Shown piece by piece: positions 1-11,602 of a stretch of 64,000 nt of DNA (positions are counted from its first letter, which is position 1; each line of letters begins with the position of its first letter). This DNA comes from Acanthococcus lagerstroemiae (Eukaryota > Arthropoda > Insecta > Hemiptera > Eriococcidae): the NCBI GenBank assembly GCA_031841125.1, contig CM063113.1, positions 42,562,197 through 42,626,196 of the forward strand. Direction: 5' to 3'. The position numbers and the translations under genes were made by a program. Under the pieces are notes generated by a model. The model did not search any database. It saw only the letters and a list, made by a program, of their open reading frames with translations, and was not told where the DNA came from.

Positions 1-2940
1 CACATTCAGAGGCGCCGAAAGAAATCATGAGTCCATGAGTGGGGGAGGGGTCACTTCAAAAATCTGATAACTGATATTTTTTCTTTTTCTTTTTGTGTTC
101 TGTTGGGGACCATATCCGAATTAGTTGGGAGGGGGTAACAGTTAGAAGCCGAAGGGTACGAGCAAAATTTCAGAACAAACCGAAGATAGCTTTATTTTAC
201 AACAATACACTACAAGTTTTCAATGTAAGGAGTTGAGAAGGGAACTTACAGGACCTTGAAATCCTTGCATTTTAATGTGCTGAGATTTTAGATGTTAAGA
301 TTACGTATAGCGGCGGTCAATGTTGCTGACCAGAACGACCCGTTTGAGACACCGCCAGTGCATAAAGCTTCTTCTGGAAGTAAGCACTCAAATTTCCGAG
401 TTCAAATCGATTGGTGCATAGGTAATCAATATAGTTTACAGAACACACATAGTCCTACCTATATTTTTGGCGATTGATCGTTTGCACATCGCGCAACTGA
501 AGTTCGTAATTGCTGGTAAACAATGGGCCGGTTAAGCTAGGGGCGTTCCAATACAAAGACGTTTTAAGTATTTGTTGTCGTGAGAACTACCTCAGTCTAT
601 AATTATTGTAACTGAATCTAGGAATCTAGAAGGTGATCGAGGAAAAAAGATTGCCCCGCTGCTGTGAACAAATTGCACCGAGACGGTACTTTACGACTTC
701 GATACCCCCCGTTATCAAGCCGCAATAATATCTTGCTGTTTTATTGTATTCCATCGTTCGTACTTTTTTTTTCATCTTTTTGCAACAGCGAACTGCTCCC
801 GATTGACTTCTTGTTATTGTTCTGTTCGTCCTTTTATTTTCTTCGACTTTTTTCATACACTCTTTCTTTCTTTTTCATTCATTCCTTTGTGCCATCTTCC
901 AGAATGAAAATAAAAAAATCTTCGTTAAAAACTACCGAATGATTAGCGACGAAACGACAGGGTGCTTTTTCATTAGCATTTTTCGTCAAAATTGAAAAAA
1001 AAAAAAAAAAGTGACGAAGCCACGTTAGGTACGTTTCCTCGCGCGCATTTACGTAATTAAAATTTTAGTGCCCGTTTGGAGTGAAGTTCGGGTAAGCTCC
1101 GTCTGATTTAACTTCGAGAGGGTGTTATCCTACCTTTTTCGGTAACTTAGTTGACTACATCTCCGTGGGGGGGCTGACGAGCCTTACACTTTGTAACGGA
1201 GAAGTTCATTAATGCGAGTGAAGGAAGATATTATTTTGTGTTATTGCTAATTGTTATTTTTCTACATTAGCATCGCGAGGGAAGAAAGCAGTACTAGTGT
1301 CCGGTAACGTACCGAACAGAGCATTAGGGAATTGCCCTTCTCCCGGGGTGAAGTTGATGTTACTACATAATAAGGGATTTTGGAGAAACCCTCTGTCTTT
1401 TATTGAAGTATTATTAATAGGGCCCGGATTTTTAGGCACTAAAAACTAAAAAGCCGTGTTAAAAGTCGCTAACAAGACTTCAGTAGTTCATAAAGAGTCC
1501 TTATAAAAGGAAAATAGTCTCAAAAAAAGTAAAATAGTCCTAAAAAGTCCCTGTAAAATTGTGGCTTCATGGGTATCAGAGTAAAGATCTTGGAAAAATG
1601 AACCTAGATTTTACATTTCTATTCTTCCCAAACTGCGAGTATGTACAACAGTACAATTACGAATGGAAATACATGCATACTTTATTGTAAGATGGTTACG
1701 ATTTTTTCCCAAGTAAAATGAATTTAAAAAAAAATTTTCATTAAAAACTTAGAAATACAAAATTTTTTCCCAAAAAATTGAAAATTGACGAAATGGTCTC
1801 GAAAATTGGTTTTCTACCCAAAATAATCCCAAAAAGTCTGTAAAAACATCAATTTTATTTTTAAGGGAAAATAGTCCAAAAAAGCCGCATCAGATTTAGC
1901 TTTATTGGTTTCAGAATTTCCTGATTCGTCCGAAGAACCTCAATTAACCCAATATAGGCTTGGCTTGAACAAAAAGCTTTTGCTTAAAAATCCGGGATTT
2001 GATTATTAAGTTTGTGATGAACTGATGATCCAGCAAAGATGTCAATAGAAAAAAAGAAATGAAAAAAAAAAGGAAAGAAAGCTCGTCTCGAAAAAAAAAA
2101 ACTTTTTACGGTTTCCTGGTTGCTTTCAGTTCTATTCGGTTTTCCTTTTACTCGGGTTGATCGGATTAGGTTGTTTTTAGATAACTTTGGTACAGTATTT
2201 GTAATTTTCAGTTGTTTTGGTTGTATTATTTGGTTATGCCTTCGGTCCTGTTTGCTAAATTTCGGTTTGATTCGGTCGTTTTTTTGGTTATTTTAGGTTT
2301 TTTAATTAGTTTTGACCCGATTTTTTTATTTTTAGTTCGGATTGGATAATTTTAAAGCATTTTTGATCATACAAGTGTTCAGTTGAAGTTGCTTAGTCTT
2401 TCTTGCTTTTTTTTGGTGGGGGGCTTGAATTCAGAAAAAGAAAAAACTTTGGCAGGGATGAAAGCTCGATTCGGTAGGTACCTACCTATTTTCATGAGCT
2501 GTAAATTTGTACGAACTTACGACGCTGCGTAACCGCATCAGGCCATCGGCATCAGTTATTTTTTTTTTTCGTTTCAAAATTGATTTTGAAAATTTTCGAA
2601 GAATTTTGGGCCTCTCCTTGGTTGCATCCTTGTTTTTTGGTAATTATTTTTAGTAATTAGGGTCGAAGGTTGGATTAGTCCGACGTTTTCAATCGTTATT
2701 AATCACTATTTTTTGTAATTTTATTATTATTTTTTTTTATTGATTAGTTTCCGTAAAATTTAGTCGTTTTTGAGTTTGGTCAGAAAAGGCCATTTCAGGA
2801 CCATTTCTGGTCCCATTTGGTCGCGGATGTAATTCTCGTTTGCAACCGGTTGTTCGTAAGCAGTTTGATCGAAATTGTTTCGGAATATTAGAAAAAGTGG
2901 GCACAAAAAATGTATTTTAGAATGCCTTTTTGAAAGACCA
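1..2940. other. AT-rich non-coding DNA, no gene recognised
   Basis: Both strands hold only short frames with low-complexity translations. About 1440-1880 is A-rich with a recurring AAAATAGTCC word. About 2100-2350 is strongly strand-asymmetric, GT-rich and A-poor, with drifting TTCGGT/TCGGTTT words, which looks like a decayed simple-sequence tract. Homopolymer A and T runs are frequent. No terminal repeats or splice-consistent coding frames could be supported. Confidence 0.6.
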
Positions 2941-2947
2941 TAAATAT

Positions 2948-3532
2948 TAGGAACGAACGTTATCTGAAAGGTTGAAACAAGCTAAATGTAGAAGACACTT
3001 CGAAATTCTAAAAGTCGGTAGCAAACGCTGAATTTCGAATTTCAACAACTATTCTGTTTTTCCTAGATTCTCTATTTGACCTAGAGCCTGAAATTTGAGA
3101 AAATTGAACATTTTATTAAAATATAAAAGTTTAAAGCAAAAGACTTATTTTCCGATGTCACTAGCTGAATCCGATAGCAAATGTTCTATTGTTTGATTTA
3201 CGGGCTTTGGGCTTTGGTCCTGGTGAATGTAGGAGGGAAATTTAGTCTGGAACAAAAGTCAAAACTTTATGTGTTTTTCACATAAGAGGGAGCTTGTGGC
3301 ACGAATTCCACTAATCCAATCGACTTGAAACTTCTGCCGTTTTTTTTTTTTTAAATTTTTAAATTGGAACCAATTTAGGAGACGAATCAGAAGAAATTAA
3401 GAAAAAAATATTACTAAGAGTAAATAACGACCACCTTAATGTGTAAAGGAAGTTGTGTGTTCTTCTCAAATATTCCTAACATCCTTCCAGCTTACCCTCC
3501 TGCTTGGGGGATAAGGTTCCAATCTGCATTTG
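2948..3532 (+). repeat. Interspersed repeat X, copy 1
   Basis: This block matches 29883-30467 over its whole length and in the same orientation, with scattered substitutions. Shared landmarks include AACGTTATCTGAAA, the CTTATTTTCC region near 3150 and GGTTCCAATCTGCATTTG at the end. A partial copy lies reversed at about 47548-47760. Both full copies end at TGCATTTG and are followed immediately by a repeat-M-like terminus (CTGGAACAAAAC here, CAGGGATAAG at 30468). The fixed junction suggests X and M moved or were duplicated together. No coding potential is seen. Confidence 0.8.
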
Positions 3533-3790
3533 CTGGAACAAAACTATGGGAAGGGAGGCGGGTGAAACGCCTCCCAATAATTTGGCAGTCCGCAAAAATT
3601 TTGGAACTGTTCATTTGAATTTTTCATTTTCTAAGAACGTTTGTTTGTTTGTTTGTTTGTTTGTTTTTTTGTTTTTTTTTTGTTCAATTAAAAAATATTT
3701 TGATTAAAAAATCGGTAAATTTTCAAATTTTTAAAGAATTTTGTCGGCGAATTTTTAGTTTAAAAAAATACCTGTCGGCAAATTTTTCTG
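3533..3790 (+). repeat. Repeat M, truncated copy, next to repeat X
   Basis: It begins CTGGAACAAAACTATGG, a variant of the CAGGGACAAAACTATAG terminus at 29566. It carries the family signature: GGCAGT..GCAAA, a (GTTT)n stretch, AATTAAAAAATATTTTGATT, and TTTGTCGGCGAATTTTTAG followed by GTCGGCAAATTTTTC. The terminal TTTCGTCTCTG is missing: the sequence runs straight into RTE LINE DNA at about 3786. Other copies are at 29566, 30637, 44118 (reversed) and 47832 (reversed). Confidence 0.75.
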
Positions 3791-4127
3791 ACAAATACAA
3801 TCGTTTGAAGACAACAAATAGAGAGATAACCAAAAGAATGAATAAAGCATGGATGGATAAGCTTCTGGACTTTAAAAGACAGATATAAATATAAAATGAA
3901 GATTGAAACAAAGACGAAAATATTGGAAAGATGCACTCTACCAGTCGTCACCTATGAAGCCCAAACGGGGGCCCGAATGAAGAAGCAAATGGAAAAGTTA
4001 ACCAGAGTGAGAATGATGGAACGAAGTATACTAGGGTTTAGAAAATAAAAGACAGAGTGAAAAACAAAAAAATAGTGGAGGAAATAGGTATGAAAGAGGT
4101 AAGTCAGGAGATCAAGAAAAATGGGAT
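3786..4127 (+). pseudogene. RTE-clade LINE reverse transcriptase C-terminus, part 1
   Basis: Translation across frames gives the thumb region typical of RTE-type LINEs: NREITKRMNKAW, then KTKILERCTLPVVTYEAQT and MEKLTRVRMMERSILGFR. Stops and frameshifts interrupt it. The first part of RT and the endonuclease are absent, as expected for a 5'-truncated LINE. The same element resumes at 4490 after a MITE insertion. Clade assignment rests on recalled family resemblance only. Confidence 0.75.
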
Positions 4128-4489
4128 TAGGGATGTACCGATGGGGGGCAACCTACCTCCCCCCTCCTTGTAGGAATTTTTTCACTCAACAGTTGGGAAA
4201 ATTTATCATTTCAGTCAGGCTAGTTGGGAAAATCTAACAAGCTTAAATTTTTCTTTTTTTTGCTTTGATACTTGGATATTGAGTTGAGAAGTTGGAAAAA
4301 CTCAACAAGTGTCGAAAGGTTTTCCTTCTTTTGATTTGATACTTGGGAATTTTGAGTTGAGTCAGTTGGGAAAATTAAACAGGTCAAAAGTTTTTTTTTG
4401 CTTTGATATTTGGGAATTCTGAGTTAGTTGGGACTTTCACAATTTTTACCCCCCCCCCCTCCCCCGAAAAACTCTTCGGTATATCCCTG
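4128..4489. mobile_element. hAT-like MITE, family 1 (CAGGGACGTACCGA), in a LINE
   Basis: The left end TAGGGATGTACCGATGG and right end TTCGGTATATCCCTG form imperfect terminal inverted repeats. The flanking 8-mers AATGGGAT (4120-4127) and AATAGGAT (4490-4497) match at 7 of 8 bases, as a target site duplication would. The interior carries the family words TTGGGAAAAT.., CAACAAG and GATACTTGGGAATT, and a poly-C run just before the right terminus. It has no coding capacity. It splits an RTE LINE tail, so it inserted after the LINE. Confidence 0.85.
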
Positions 4490-4790
4490 AATAGGATTAC
4501 ACGGGACATATCGCACGCCAAGAAGGGACAAGATGGAACCAAATCATCAGTGAGTGGAAATCTTACGACAAGAAAAGAAGGAGAGAAAGCACAGGTATAA
4601 AGTGGTGTGATGATATAACAAACATTACGAGAATAATGTGGGGAAGAGTAGCCCAAAACCGAAAAAATGCGAAATACTCAAAAAGTTTGAGTAGTTTGGT
4701 GTACGAAGTGTATATCTTCTATGGTATGTATGTATTTATCAAACTGTATAACTACCCAAATAAAAGGCTGATATTATTATTACTATCCCA
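4490..4790 (+). pseudogene. RTE-clade LINE C-terminus and 3' tail, part 2
   Basis: This continues the LINE at 3786-4127 beyond the MITE. In shifting frames it shows HGTYRTPRRDKMEP, the RRR/KKR-rich segment, YKW-like CDDI and the final GRVAQNRK-type motif, all typical of the RTE C-terminal tail. After the stop comes an AT-rich 3' UTR and a short (ATT)n tail at about 4770-4785, the usual microsatellite-like 3' end of RTE elements. It is heavily decayed. Confidence 0.7.
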
Positions 4791-4794
4791 AAGA

Positions 4795-4855
4795 TTTCAG
4801 TAAGCTAACTCACTTTAACCCACGGTCTAGATGAGCCGCGAAGCGGGTCTGCTAG
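4795..4855 (+). mobile_element. Helitron-like 3' terminus
   Basis: The sequence GAGCCGCGAAGCGGGTCTG followed by CTAG and a flanking T has a CCGC-GAA-GCGG hairpin 5-6 bases before a CTRR end, the diagnostic layout of Helitron 3' ends. No RepHel helicase frame or 5' TC terminus was found upstream, where LINE and MITE sequences occur. It is therefore a terminal fragment or a very short non-autonomous copy. The hairpin is seen; the Helitron call is by family knowledge. Confidence 0.55.
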
Positions 4856-6060
4856 TTTTATAAAGAAAACTAACTTAGCGCTGCCTGTCCTTCACACCGG
4901 AACAACGTCAAGCCGAAATTTAAAAGTAGTTTTTTGCGTGCCGGAACTGAAATCCATTTAATATTTAACGCCTCGGATTCGAAGCAATATTTTTTAATTT
5001 CTGCATAGCTTTCCGACGGCGGATGTGTTCCATGGCTCCACCCTTCACGCGTAATCCTGGCTTAAGCCGTACAGTTTTTTCGCACGCATTTTCTCGTCCC
5101 CTTTTCGCCCTTTTAATTCCTCGGCCGAATCAGAGTCTCTCAGACGTCAGGCAAAGAACCGAGAGCGAGTAGAAAAAGTATATATAAGAAATCTCGGCGC
5201 TGGTGTAGTCTGTACACTTTCATAAATTAACTTCAAATGAAAACCCATTTTCCGCTTGTTTGAGTGAATTACCGATTTTCGGCCGGAGTGGCAGAAAAAG
5301 GCGTTTCGCGCCGCTTTAAAGAGAGCTTTTAAAAAAGGATTTACCCCGCGTCGGTATTTAGCCTTTACATAAATTTACTTTACAAAAAAAAAGTATCTAA
5401 ATTCACCCGTATTTTAACTTATAATGAAATATCCGTTTTATCGTCCTTTTCCGACAATTTAAGGCGAAAGCCGCGAGCCCCCCTCCCCTCCCGAAACACT
5501 CTCTCCTTTCTCGATTCTATCCAAAATTTTCTTCGCGGAACCCGTTCCAGCCTTTTTTGATTATTCGTCGCCCTGTCATTACCCTCTTGTACCAAGTCGA
5601 AAATGTTGCCGCTCTATTGTTTACCTTGGAGAACACATAGAACAGTTTAAGAGGAGCGAAAAAAAAATTACTTATCGCATCTCGTTTAAATTTTCTCTTC
5701 CTCGCTAGCGAATTCGAATAATAAATAAACCTGCGAGCAAACTGATAAACGAATTTGATTCTCGAGCTTCGAATATTGTATTCTTTAAAATAATTTACTT
5801 TGCGCTGATAAGACGGCGAAAAATGCGAAAGTTTTTTCATTTTCCTAAAAAATAATAATATTACGAAAAAATCAGAAGAAAAAAAGAGAAAAAGTGAATA
5901 TATATATAGAAAATGGGAAACCGAGTTAAAGATGTTAAATAAAGGGAGAATTGTTCTTTTCGAAGTTCTTTCGCACCGATGATTTCGAAAACACCCCTCC
6001 GACGTCCTCGTTTTGTAAAAGATGTCTCATAGTGCTAACATGTCGCCAACAAATAATCAG
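4856..6060. other. Intergenic DNA without recognised gene
   Basis: A TATATAAG word at about 5179 lies 20-30 bp upstream of CGCTGGTGTAGTCTGTACAC and could be a promoter, but no downstream coding frame supports it. A 107-codon minus-strand frame at 5517-5840 has no recognisable domain and a biased Lys/Arg/Phe composition. (TA)n is seen near 5898. Nothing else is supported. Confidence 0.45.
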
Positions 6061-7259
6061 ATTAATTTTAAATTTGACGTCGCGTATTCGTTTTCGGTTG
6101 GCTGGACCCGAGGAGGCGAACTATATACACTCTTTTAGCATTCCTATTTCTTGAGCTCGCGTTTTTTCGCCCCCGCCGCGCCCCGCTCTTGTTGGGTTAG
6201 TACGCGACAAGACGCTGCCAGAATTTAAGCTCTTTACTCTCCCGTCTTTAACAAGTTTAAAATGAAAATTTGCGTCCCAGCATCAGCGACCTTATAGGCG
6301 GTAATTCGAAACGAACCTAACCCTTAAATGCTTAACGCGGGTGCGATATTAGAGAAAAACTGGGGATGAGGAAAGGCAGCATCGCTCAGGAGGCTCGTGT
6401 AATTAGTTCAGAGTAACACCTTCACTTGGACTCAAAGACGGATTTATGATTTCGCCGTTCGGTAATTTGAGCAAATTTGCTTGATTTGTCTGTCAATTCT
6501 TCCCTTTCCCGTGTCCATTAGATTAGAGGTTACGGACAATCGCCCAAAACTAGGAATACATCTTGTGCTTCCTCTTAAATTTTTACAGCGATTAGAACAT
6601 AGACTCAGGTAGTACACAAAAACTCTAGAAAACAAAATTAAGATAACTGATAGGTATCAAGTAAATACTCGCGTTCGAATTCGAATCCTTGTATTTTGGA
6701 AATAAAAGACTTGACCTGAAAACAAATTAATTAAGGTGCTGTTCATTAGATGAACAAGAAAAAAGAGAGAGAAAAAAAAGAAAGAAATGCAGAGATCTGT
6801 TACCTATGTCAAAAGTCAATAAACGATAAAAGACTCAGAATTAGAAGAAAAATAAGATAAAGATAAAAAAATAGAAGATTGAAAAAATGAAGGAATTTTA
6901 TCTCGCAAAACCCTGCGGTCAGGCCTGACACCAGAATTCTTCCAGGAGATGAATTTCATGGTTTTGACCCGTAAAACTGATTTAAAAAATCTTTGCGATA
7001 ATTGCGACAGGGTCGTATTTACGTATACGCAATATAGGCACGTGGTTAGAGCTGCTAATTTTGAAGGGCGGCAAATTTTCGTCACTTTTTTTAAATCCTT
7101 CGTTAATGTGTATAATCAGTTAGAGTATATAATTTCGTGAAAATGCTCACTAGTTTCTCTAGCTCCTGATTCTTCTCCTTACGAAGTAATTGGCTAAACA
7201 TTTTGGGGATCTTTAATATTTATCTGGTTACACAACAATTCAAAGTTCCAGTCTGGTTG

Positions 7260-7400
7260 CAGGGACGTACCGATGGGGAGTAGGGGAGAAACTTAACCAC
7301 CACCCCCTAGTAGGAATTTTTCACTCAGTATTTGGAAAAATTTACCATTTCAGTCAAACGGAGTGAGGAAAATCCAACAAGTTAGAATTTTTAAAAAAAT
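7260..7400 (+). mobile_element. Family-1 MITE, truncated (copy A of large repeat)
   Basis: It starts CAGGGACGTACCGATGGGG and follows the family through TTTTTCACTCAG, ACCATTTCAGTC and AAATCCAACAAG, then stops without the right terminus. It is shared with the other two unit copies, so it was present before the unit was multiplied. Confidence 0.75.
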
Positions 7401-8053
7401 GTTCTCATGTCTTTACATTGGCACACTCCAGCCATAGGTATAACACAAACGGGAAAAAGGTTACCGCTCCCCTCGACAGGAAGCCAGTCCATATGATTTA
7501 GCTATTATCCATGAAAATTTATTTTTCTTCCAGAGCCATGTACTCATTGATCTTGATCTTTGGCTGCGTTGCAGTTTTCGTTTCACCCTTATAATTGTAG
7601 GAATTAAATTTCATGGCCGAATATTGACATTTTTATGTGTTTACTTTGGCACACAATGGAAAAAAGCGTTACGAACCTTGGGAGAGCATTTTCATGTCTT
7701 TCCGCTCCTCGGATTCCATTAACATGAGAACGTCAATAATCAATGACCGAACCGCCAAAAAGACAACGAATCCTTGAAGTGGATTGTATATTGTGTCAAA
7801 ATTTCAGCTCAATTGATGCAGAACTTTTCGAGTTTTTGAAGCGTTCACAAACCCACTTAACATTATTATATAATATTATATAGATGTCGAAAAGCAATTA
7901 GTGCATTTAATTCTCACAAGTCATTGTGGTCTTCCACACCGAATGACGCATTTGCCAGTTCGGGTTTAAAATAGCTTTGTTGTAAATATTATTTGTGAAT
8001 GAAAATTTGTTCGTTTTTCGTGATTCTCGGCCGTATCATAGGTTATAGAAAAC

Positions 8054-8224
8054 ATGGAACCGTTAAAAAAGCAAAAATGTGCCTTAAAGCCGAACTTAGT
8101 TCGTTTGAATAAGAAAATCCAAATACTACAGGCCCATGAGACCCTGAATCTGGAACAAATCGGTGAACTAGCGTCGATTTTGTCCGATTATAAGAGAAAC
8201 AAAACAGCGTTTGAAAAAGTCTGA
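8054..8224 (+). CDS. 56-aa frame resembling a gag-like N-terminus
   Basis: The frame starts MEPLKKQKCALKPNLVRLNK and ends AFEKV before TGA. It is hydrophilic, predicted helical, with a leucine-rich pattern. It resembles the conserved start of BEL/Pao-type LTR retrotransposon gag proteins (a Lys/Arg start, then a helical LTRL..LE..SL..Y pattern), though this is only by recalled pattern. It is identical in copy C and broken by single-base losses in copy B. A Thr/Asn/Asp-rich ACA-repeat stretch follows the stop. It could equally be a chance frame, and no other gag or pol region is seen. Confidence 0.3.
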   Translation: MEPLKKQKCALKPNLVRLNKKIQILQAHETLNLEQIGELASILSDYKRNKTAFEKV

Positions 8225-8412
8225 AAAAGACGACAATACCGACAACACTAAAAACGACGACACCACACTAAAAAACATGACAATACCAACCACACCTACA
8301 ACAATAAAAAAAAAAAACGACAACACTGACAACACTGGAAAAAATATGACAACACCAACAATACAAAGAAAGACGACAACACTGACAACACCGATGACAA
8401 CACAAAAATAGA
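8225..8412 (+). repeat. ACA/GACAAC-rich low-complexity tract
   Basis: Degenerate repeats of ACGACAAYACYGACAACACY fill this interval, with A-runs between. The tract is repeated in copies B (about 10790-10955) and C (14073-14262). In frame it would encode Asp/Asn/Thr repeats, but the track is not open throughout relative to the preceding 56-codon frame. Confidence 0.7.
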
Positions 8413-8725
8413 TCTATTTTTCCATTTTCTTGATTTAGAAACTGTGATATTAAACCAAATCCTGGTCAAATTAAAATACATAGGCTGTCGCTAAGTAACT
8501 GAGACTAAAATTTGTATGACCCACCAACGCTACCTGTCGGCATTTCAACGCAGTAGGGGGGTAATTTGGTTCATTAGCTATCGACTGAGACCACGCAGAG
8601 GACATTTGATTGAAAACTCGCTGTTCCAGACCAATTTGAAAAAAACAATATGCGTTGACCCCTACAGGTTTTTTGAAGATTTTTTTTAAAGAAGGAAAAA
8701 AAGTATATGATTACAAAATTTTTCA

Positions 8726-9011
8726 TTAATCATCATCTTCATTAAGTACACGAATATCTTTTTCAAAAGAAGCGCCATTCATGGCTATACAGGCGTCCAT
8801 TCATTCTTGTCATTTATCGAACGTTTTCGCGTATTCCGCCGCCGGTAAGGAGGAGAAAAACATCTGCGTCGCAGTGATGACTTATTTGAATCAAAAAATG
8901 ACTGTAGCTCAGTTTTAACAAAGGATTCGAATTTGTCTCGAATGATTGAGTAATTAGCACCTGCGCCGACGCTGAAGCTCTCTGAAAATTTTTTTGCCTC
9001 AAAGAAGACAT
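8726..9011 (-). pseudogene. Mariner/Tc1-like transposase C-terminal remnant (copy A)
   Basis: On the minus strand the frame leads through SAAEYAKTFDKW to MDACIAMNGASFEKD and ends DDD-stop. The pattern FDKWLE-x-MDACI..NG..FEKD resembles the last residues of mariner-type transposases (W-x-KCI...G-x-YFE). Two in-frame stops replace residues that copy B partly retains (TGG and CTA codons at FDKWLE). No DDE catalytic core is visible upstream. The assignment is by pattern only and could be wrong. Confidence 0.45.
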
Positions 9012-9823
9012 GATGTACGTTATCTTTGAAGCACTCGCTTCATTTTGTGGAGCATTCGCTTTGAAGTGAAAGAGAAAGCCTATGTATACGTATTAAAGTC
9101 AGACCTTAAACTTCTATCTTTCCCCACAGAGCGAAGGCTCTCACTCCGCTCTTTTGCTTCGACGTTACAGCTTAATTTGAATGTGCTTTCACTTTGGATT
9201 TGCTTCTGGCCTTGAAGATAACACTTTTACTTTCTGCTTCCGCTCTTTCACATTTGTTGCTTTTCGCTTCCAGAAATGCCTGCGCTTTTTCCTAATTTAA
9301 GGTGCTGTTCATTAGATGAACAAGAAAAAAAGAGAGAAAAAAAAAGAAAGAATGCAGAGATCTGTTACCTATGTCAAAAGTCAATAAACGATAAAAGACT
9401 CAAATTAGAAGAAAAAAAAGATAAAGATAAAAAAATAGAAGATTGAAAAAATGAAGGAATTTTATCTCGCAAAACCCTGCGGTCAGGCCTGACACCAGAA
9501 TTCTTCCAGGAGATGAATTTCATGGTTTTAAACCCGTAAAACTGATTTAAAAAATTTTTGCGATAATTGCGACAGGGTCGTATTTACGTATACGCAATAT
9601 AGGCACGTGGTTAGAGCTGCTAATTTTTGAAGGGCGGCAAATTTTGTCACTTTTTTTTAAATCCTTCGTTAATGTGTATAATCAGTTAGGTATATAATTT
9701 CGTGAAAATGCTCACTAGTTTCTCTAGCTCTGATTCTTCTCCTTACGAAGTAATTGGCTAAACATTTTGGGGATCTTTAATATTTATCTGGTTACACAAC
9801 AATTCAAAGTTCCAGTCTGGTTG

Positions 9824-9967
9824 CAGGGACGTACCGATGGGGAGTAGGGGAGAAACTTAACCACCACCCCCTAGTGGGAATTTTTTTCACTCAGTATTTG
9901 GAAAATTTCCCATTTCAGTCAGACGGAGTGAGGAAAATCCAACAAGTTAGAATTAAAAAAAAAAAAT
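9824..9967 (+). mobile_element. Family-1 MITE, truncated (copy B)
   Basis: It starts CAGGGACGTACCGATGGGG and is truncated at the same place as the copies at 7260 and 13108. Small homopolymer differences only. Confidence 0.7.
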
Positions 9968-11278
9968 GTTCTCATGTCTTTACATTGGCACATTCCAGCC
10001 ATAGGTATAACACAAACGGAAAAAGGTTCCCGCTCCCCTCGACAGGAAGCCAGTCCATATGATTTAGCTATTATCCATGAAAACTTATTTTTTTTCCCAG
10101 AGCCATGTACTCATTGATCTTGATCTTTGGCTGCGTTGCAGTTTTTCGTTTACCCTTATAATTGTAGGAATTAAAATTTCCATGGCCGAATATTGACATT
10201 TTTATGTGTTTTACTTTGGCACACAATGGAAAAAAGCGTTACGAACCTTGGGAGAGCATTTTCATGTCTTTCCGCTCCTCGGATTCCATTGACATGAGAA
10301 CGTAAAATAATCAATGACCGAACCGCCAAAAAGACAACGAATCCTTGAAGTGGATTGTATATTGTGTCAAAATTTCAGCTCAATTGATGCAGAACTTTTC
10401 GAGTTTTTGAAGCGTTCACAAACCCACTTAACTTTTATTATAAAAATATTATATAGATGTCGAAAAGCAATTAGTGAAATTTAATTCTCACAAGTCATTG
10501 TGGTCTTCCACACCGAATGACGCATTTCCAGTTGGGGTTTTTAAAATAGCTTTGTTGTAAATATTATTTGTGAATGAAAATTTGTTCTTTTTTTCGGATT
10601 CTCGGCCGTATCATAGGTTATAGAAAACATGGAACCTTTTAAAAAAGCAAAAATGTGCCTTAAAGCCGAACTTAGTTCGTTTGAATAAGAAAATCAAATA
10701 TAAGGCCCAGAGACCCTGAACTGAACAATCGTGAACTAGCGTCGATTTGTCGTTATAAAGAAACAAAACAGCGTTTGAAAAAGTCTGAAAAAACGACAAT
10801 ACCGACAACACTAAAAACACGACACACACTAAAAAACAGACAATCCAACACACACAACAAATAAAAAAAAAACACAACACTGACAACACTGGAAAAAATA
10901 GACAACACCAACATACAAAGAAAGACACAACACTGACAACACCGATGACAACACAAAAATAGATCTATTTTTCCATTTTCTTGATTTAGAAACTGTGATA
11001 TTAAACCAAATCCTGGTCAAATTAAAATACATAGGCTGTCGCTAAGTAACTGAGACTAAAATTTGTATGACCCACCAACGCTACCTGTCGGCATTTCAAC
11101 GCAGTAGGGGGGTAATTTGGTTCATTAGCTATCGACTGAGACCACGCAGAGGACATTTGATTGAAAACTCGCTGTTCCAGACCAATTTTTGAAAAAAAAA
11201 CAATATGCGTTGACCCCTACAGGTTTTTGAAGATTTTTTTAAAGAAGGAAAAAAAGTATATGATTACAAAATTTTTCA

Positions 11279-11602
11279 TTAATCATCATCTTCATTAAGT
11301 ACACGAATATCTTTTTCAAAAGAAGCGCCATTAATGGCTATACAGGCATCCATTCATTCTAGCCATTTATCGAACGTTTTCGCGTATTCCGCCGCCGACA
11401 AGGAGGAGAAAAACATCTGCGTCGCAGTGATGACTATTTGAATCAAAAAATGACTGTAGCTCAGTTTTAACAAAGGGTTCGAATTTGTCTCGAATGATTG
11501 AGTAATTAGCACCTGCGCCGACGTTGAAGCTCTCTGAAAATTTTTTTGCCTCAAAGAAGACATGAACGTTATCTTTGAAGCACTCGCTTCATTTGTGAGC
11601 AC
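11279..11602 (-). pseudogene. Mariner/Tc1-like transposase C-terminal remnant (copy B)
   Basis: This is the longest version of the remnant: an open stretch reads through SLSAAEYAKTFDKWLE, then a single TGA, then MDACIAINGASFEKD and DDD-stop in the same frame. The TGA could come from an Arg codon. Copies A and C have an additional stop at the Trp codon. The N-terminal and catalytic regions are absent, so it is non-functional. Confidence 0.45.

Larger units (their letters stand above)
6063..9295. repeat. Large repeat unit, copy A
   Basis: The unit begins near AAATTTGACGTCGCG and ends near AATGCCTGCGCTTTTTCC. It recurs almost base for base at 11936-15150 with a constant offset of 5847-5848, so recent duplication or assembly duplication is likely. 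A third, error-rich copy lies at 9297-11935. Inside are a truncated family-1 MITE (7260), a 56-codon frame (8054), an ACA-rich stretch (8225-8412) and a mariner-like transposase tail (8726, minus). A diverged piece of the same unit also occurs at 26494-26645, so it is an interspersed family. Confidence 0.85.

Noticed and set aside
5160..5230. TATATAAG as a gene promoter
   Set aside because: No downstream coding frame or transcript structure could be supported; such words are common in AT-rich DNA.
5517..5840. 107-codon minus-strand frame
   Set aside because: No recognisable domain, Lys/Arg/Phe-rich composition expected from AT-rich DNA, and no promoter or splice context that supports it.
8225..8412. 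CRISPR-like or protein-repeat interpretation of the ACA tract
   Set aside because: Units are irregular, have no unique spacers, and the host is clearly eukaryotic.
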